Positions 6,194 through 7,196 of a stretch of 7,196 nucleotides of DNA are shown piece after piece. The notes beneath the pieces were generated by a model, which did no database searches, was not told the origin of the DNA, and saw only the letters and a program-made list of their open reading frames with translations. Position numbers and translations under genes: made by a program. The number at the start of each line of letters is the position of its first letter. Position 1 is the first letter of the stretch. The DNA is from Xanthobacteraceae bacterium (lineage in GTDB: Bacteria > Pseudomonadota > Alphaproteobacteria > Rhizobiales > Xanthobacteraceae), in contig JAIESC010000245.1 in NCBI GenBank assembly GCA_019746355.1, positions 1-7,196 of the forward strand, written 5' to 3'.

Positions 6194-6196
6194 CGC

Positions 6197-6622
6197 ATGG
6201 GCCATACCGGCAACATCCTCGCGATCGTCACCGCCGCGGTTGTGGCGTGGCTGTTCGGCGGCGCCTATTACACCGCGCTGAACGGGCCGTGGCTCAAGGC
6301 CATGGGCAAGACGCTGGAGCAGTGCAAGGCCGAGCAGGCGGCAAAATCCGCGCTCGCCAACGCCGCACCGTTCGTGCTGGCCTTCATCGGCGAGCTGATC
6401 ATGGCCTGGGCGATCTACGGGATCCTGTTTCACCTGAACATGTTCAGCGTGCGCGCCGGCGCGATCACCGGCGCGGTGTGCTGGTTCGGCTTCGTGCTGA
6501 CCACGGTTACGGTCAACTACGCGTTCGCCGGGCGCAAGGTGATGCTGACCGTGATCGACGCCATCGGCTGGCTCGGCGCGATGCTGATCATCGGCGCGAT
6601 CATCGGCTGGTTCGGGCCGTAG
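6197..6622 (+). CDS. DUF1761 family small integral membrane protein
   Basis: The 141-residue protein has four predicted membrane helices at about 6-27, 57-79, 86-107 and 115-138. A charged loop (32-52, KAMGKTLEQCKAEQ) lies between the first two. The AWLFGGAYYTALNGPWLKAM stretch (17-36) after helix 1 is the recognisable DUF1761 signature (small residues, YY, then a Trp). Aromatic and small residues recur in GELIMAWAIYGILF (65-78) and AVCWFGFVLTTVTVNYAF (93-110), and the end is rich in Gly and Ile. No catalytic residues can be named, and the biological role of the family is unknown. It should reside in the inner membrane; there is no cleavable signal peptide. It diverges from the M20 hydrolase, sharing a 97-bp promoter region, and has a very strong ribosome-binding site. 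A functional link to the hydrolase is not shown. Confidence 0.85.
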   Translation: MGHTGNILAIVTAAVVAWLFGGAYYTALNGPWLKAMGKTLEQCKAEQAAKSALANAAPFVLAFIGELIMAWAIYGILFHLNMFSVRAGAITGAVCWFGFVLTTVTVNYAFAGRKVMLTVIDAIGWLGAMLIIGAIIGWFGP

Positions 6623-6645
6623 CAACGACTGAAAGGTACACCGTC

Positions 6646-6782
6646 GTCATTCCGGGACGCCGCCATAAGCGCGTTCACGCGCGTCTTCGACGCGCTACGG
6701 CGGCAGGCCCGGAATCCAGAACGGCGGCGGTGGTTGTGACTGGATTCCGGGTTCGCGGGCTTCGCCCGCGCCCCGGAATGAC
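6646..6782. repeat. Palindromic intergenic repeat, family A, copy 3 (inverted relative to copy 2)
   Basis: The ends are GTCATTCCGGG (6646-6656) and CCCCGGAATGAC (6771-6782). The centre is CCCGGAATCCAG (6708-6719) with CTGGATTCCGGG (6740-6751) around a 20-base loop. The right arm carries hairpin GCGGGC-TTC-GCCCGC (6755-6769). The left arm carries a longer one including AGCGCGT...ACGCGCT (6668-6697). That 30-bp left-arm module is the reverse complement of 914-943 in copy 2 with one mismatch, so this copy is in the opposite orientation. It lies in the 181-bp gap between the convergent DUF1761 and TctC genes and could terminate both. I see nothing else in the gap. Confidence 0.85.
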
Positions 6783-6803
6783 GGCCCGGCGCTTTCCACA
6801 GCC

Positions 6804-7196
6804 TCAGTCGATCTTGACGCCGATCGAGCGGATCAGCTTGCCGTATTTCTCGTAGTCGCCCTTGATGCGGGCCGCGAACCCGTCGGGCGTGGTGATGTAG
6901 GGCTCGCCGGAGCCGGAGTCGGCGAGCCGCTTCTTGAACTCGGGCTCGACCAGGATCTCGGCGATCGCGCCGCGCAGGCGGTCGATGATCGGCTGCGGCA
7001 CACCTGCCGGCACGAACAGGCCGTGCCAGATCAGCGCCTCGTAGCCGGGATAGAGCTCGGCGATGGTCGGAAGCTCCGGCGTCGCCGGGTTGCGCACGGT
7101 GCCGGTCGAGGCCAGGCCCCGCACCTTGCCGGAGTGCACGGTCGGCACCAGCGAGCCGCCGCCGAACATCGCCGACACTTCGCCCGCGACCAGCGC
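6804..7196 (-). CDS. TctC/Bug-family tripartite tricarboxylate transporter substrate-binding protein (3' part, runs off window)
   Basis: The frame is open to the right edge and codes the last 130 residues of what is normally a protein of about 320. These periplasmic proteins capture small carboxylates or similar ligands, for TctAB-type transporters or as sensors. Recognisable C-terminal half features are ALVAGEVSAMFGG (1-13 of the fragment), VPTVHSGKVRGLASTG (17-32), PELPTIAELYPGYEALIWHG (40-59), GLFVPAGVPQPIIDRL (59-74), LVEPEFKKRLADSG (82-95) and the end TTPDGFAARIKGDYEKYGKL (102-121). The signal peptide and N-terminal ligand-binding half lie outside, so start and ligand cannot be judged. 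The stop is TGA at 6804. These genes occur in large paralogous sets in Bradyrhizobium-like and beta-proteobacterial genomes, often without adjacent membrane subunits. The next gene is outside the window. Confidence 0.9.
   Translation of the reverse strand, partial: ALVAGEVSAMFGGGSLVPTVHSGKVRGLASTGTVRNPATPELPTIAELYPGYEALIWHGLFVPAGVPQPIIDRLRGAIAEILVEPEFKKRLADSGSGEPYITTPDGFAARIKGDYEKYGKLIRSIGVKID

Larger units (their letters stand above)
6100..6196. promoter_or_regulatory. Divergent promoter region, hydrolase / DUF1761
   Basis: The 97-bp spacer contains the only AT-rich patch of this part. AGTATACT (6150-6157) is a perfect palindrome that gives TATACT, a good sigma70 -10 hexamer, on both strands. 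On the plus strand TTAAGC at 6128-6133 is a poor -35 at 18-bp spacing. On the minus strand no -35 is recognisable. Distance from TATACT to the DUF1761 start is 39 bases and to the hydrolase start about 50 bases, both reasonable for short leaders. Activator dependence is possible but not shown. Confidence 0.4.

Noticed and set aside
6086..6196. N-terminal extension of the DUF1761 frame from ATG 6086
   Set aside because: The extra 37 residues are hydrophilic and unlike the family. The strong AGGAGGAGGAG site directly precedes ATG 6197, and the extension overlaps the hydrolase start.

Overview
The window reads as chromosomal housekeeping DNA from a GC-rich alphaproteobacterium, most likely a Bradyrhizobium/Rhodopseudomonas-type member of the Nitrobacteraceae. 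This rests on the strong G/C bias at third codon positions, the divergent hemC / tsaD-gpsA-EVE arrangement familiar from Rhizobiales, a Bug/TctC-type solute-binding protein, and dense GC-rich palindromic repeats in nearly every gene gap. The taxon is an inference from protein motifs and layout, not from a database match.

Layout: on the minus strand, hemC (GTG start at 1906, ends 971) is followed by hemD (780 to 79). These are two consecutive tetrapyrrole steps, porphobilinogen to hydroxymethylbilane to uroporphyrinogen III. A 141-bp palindromic element and a terminator-like hairpin lie between them. Diverging from hemC after only 28 bp is tsaD (1935-3023, tRNA t6A synthesis), then gpsA (3123-4112, glycerol-3-phosphate for phospholipids), then an EVE-domain protein (4333-4752). 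The gpsA-EVE gap holds two unrelated palindromic repeats. An 84-bp palindrome with 26-bp perfect arms separates the EVE gene from a convergent M20-family amidohydrolase (6099 to 4876). That hydrolase diverges from a small four-helix DUF1761 membrane protein (6197-6622). A further 137-bp palindromic element follows, and then the 3' part of a convergent TctC-family periplasmic binding protein gene that runs off the right edge.

The coding content is ordinary. I see no phage, IS, CRISPR, toxin-antitoxin or defence system, and no undescribed multi-gene system. The notable content is between the genes. One repeat family has three copies (1-70, 825-965, 6646-6782) with constant ends (GTCATTCCGG / CCGGAATGAC) and central CCGGAATCC / GGATTCCGG arms, but with side-hairpin tips that differ in sequence while still pairing. 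Two copies carry the same 30-bp hairpin module (one mismatch) in opposite orientation. At least two other palindrome families are also present. They probably act as transcript-end structures or non-autonomous mobile repeats.

No gene-free stretch exceeds about 220 bp, and every gap longer than 90 bp is described below.
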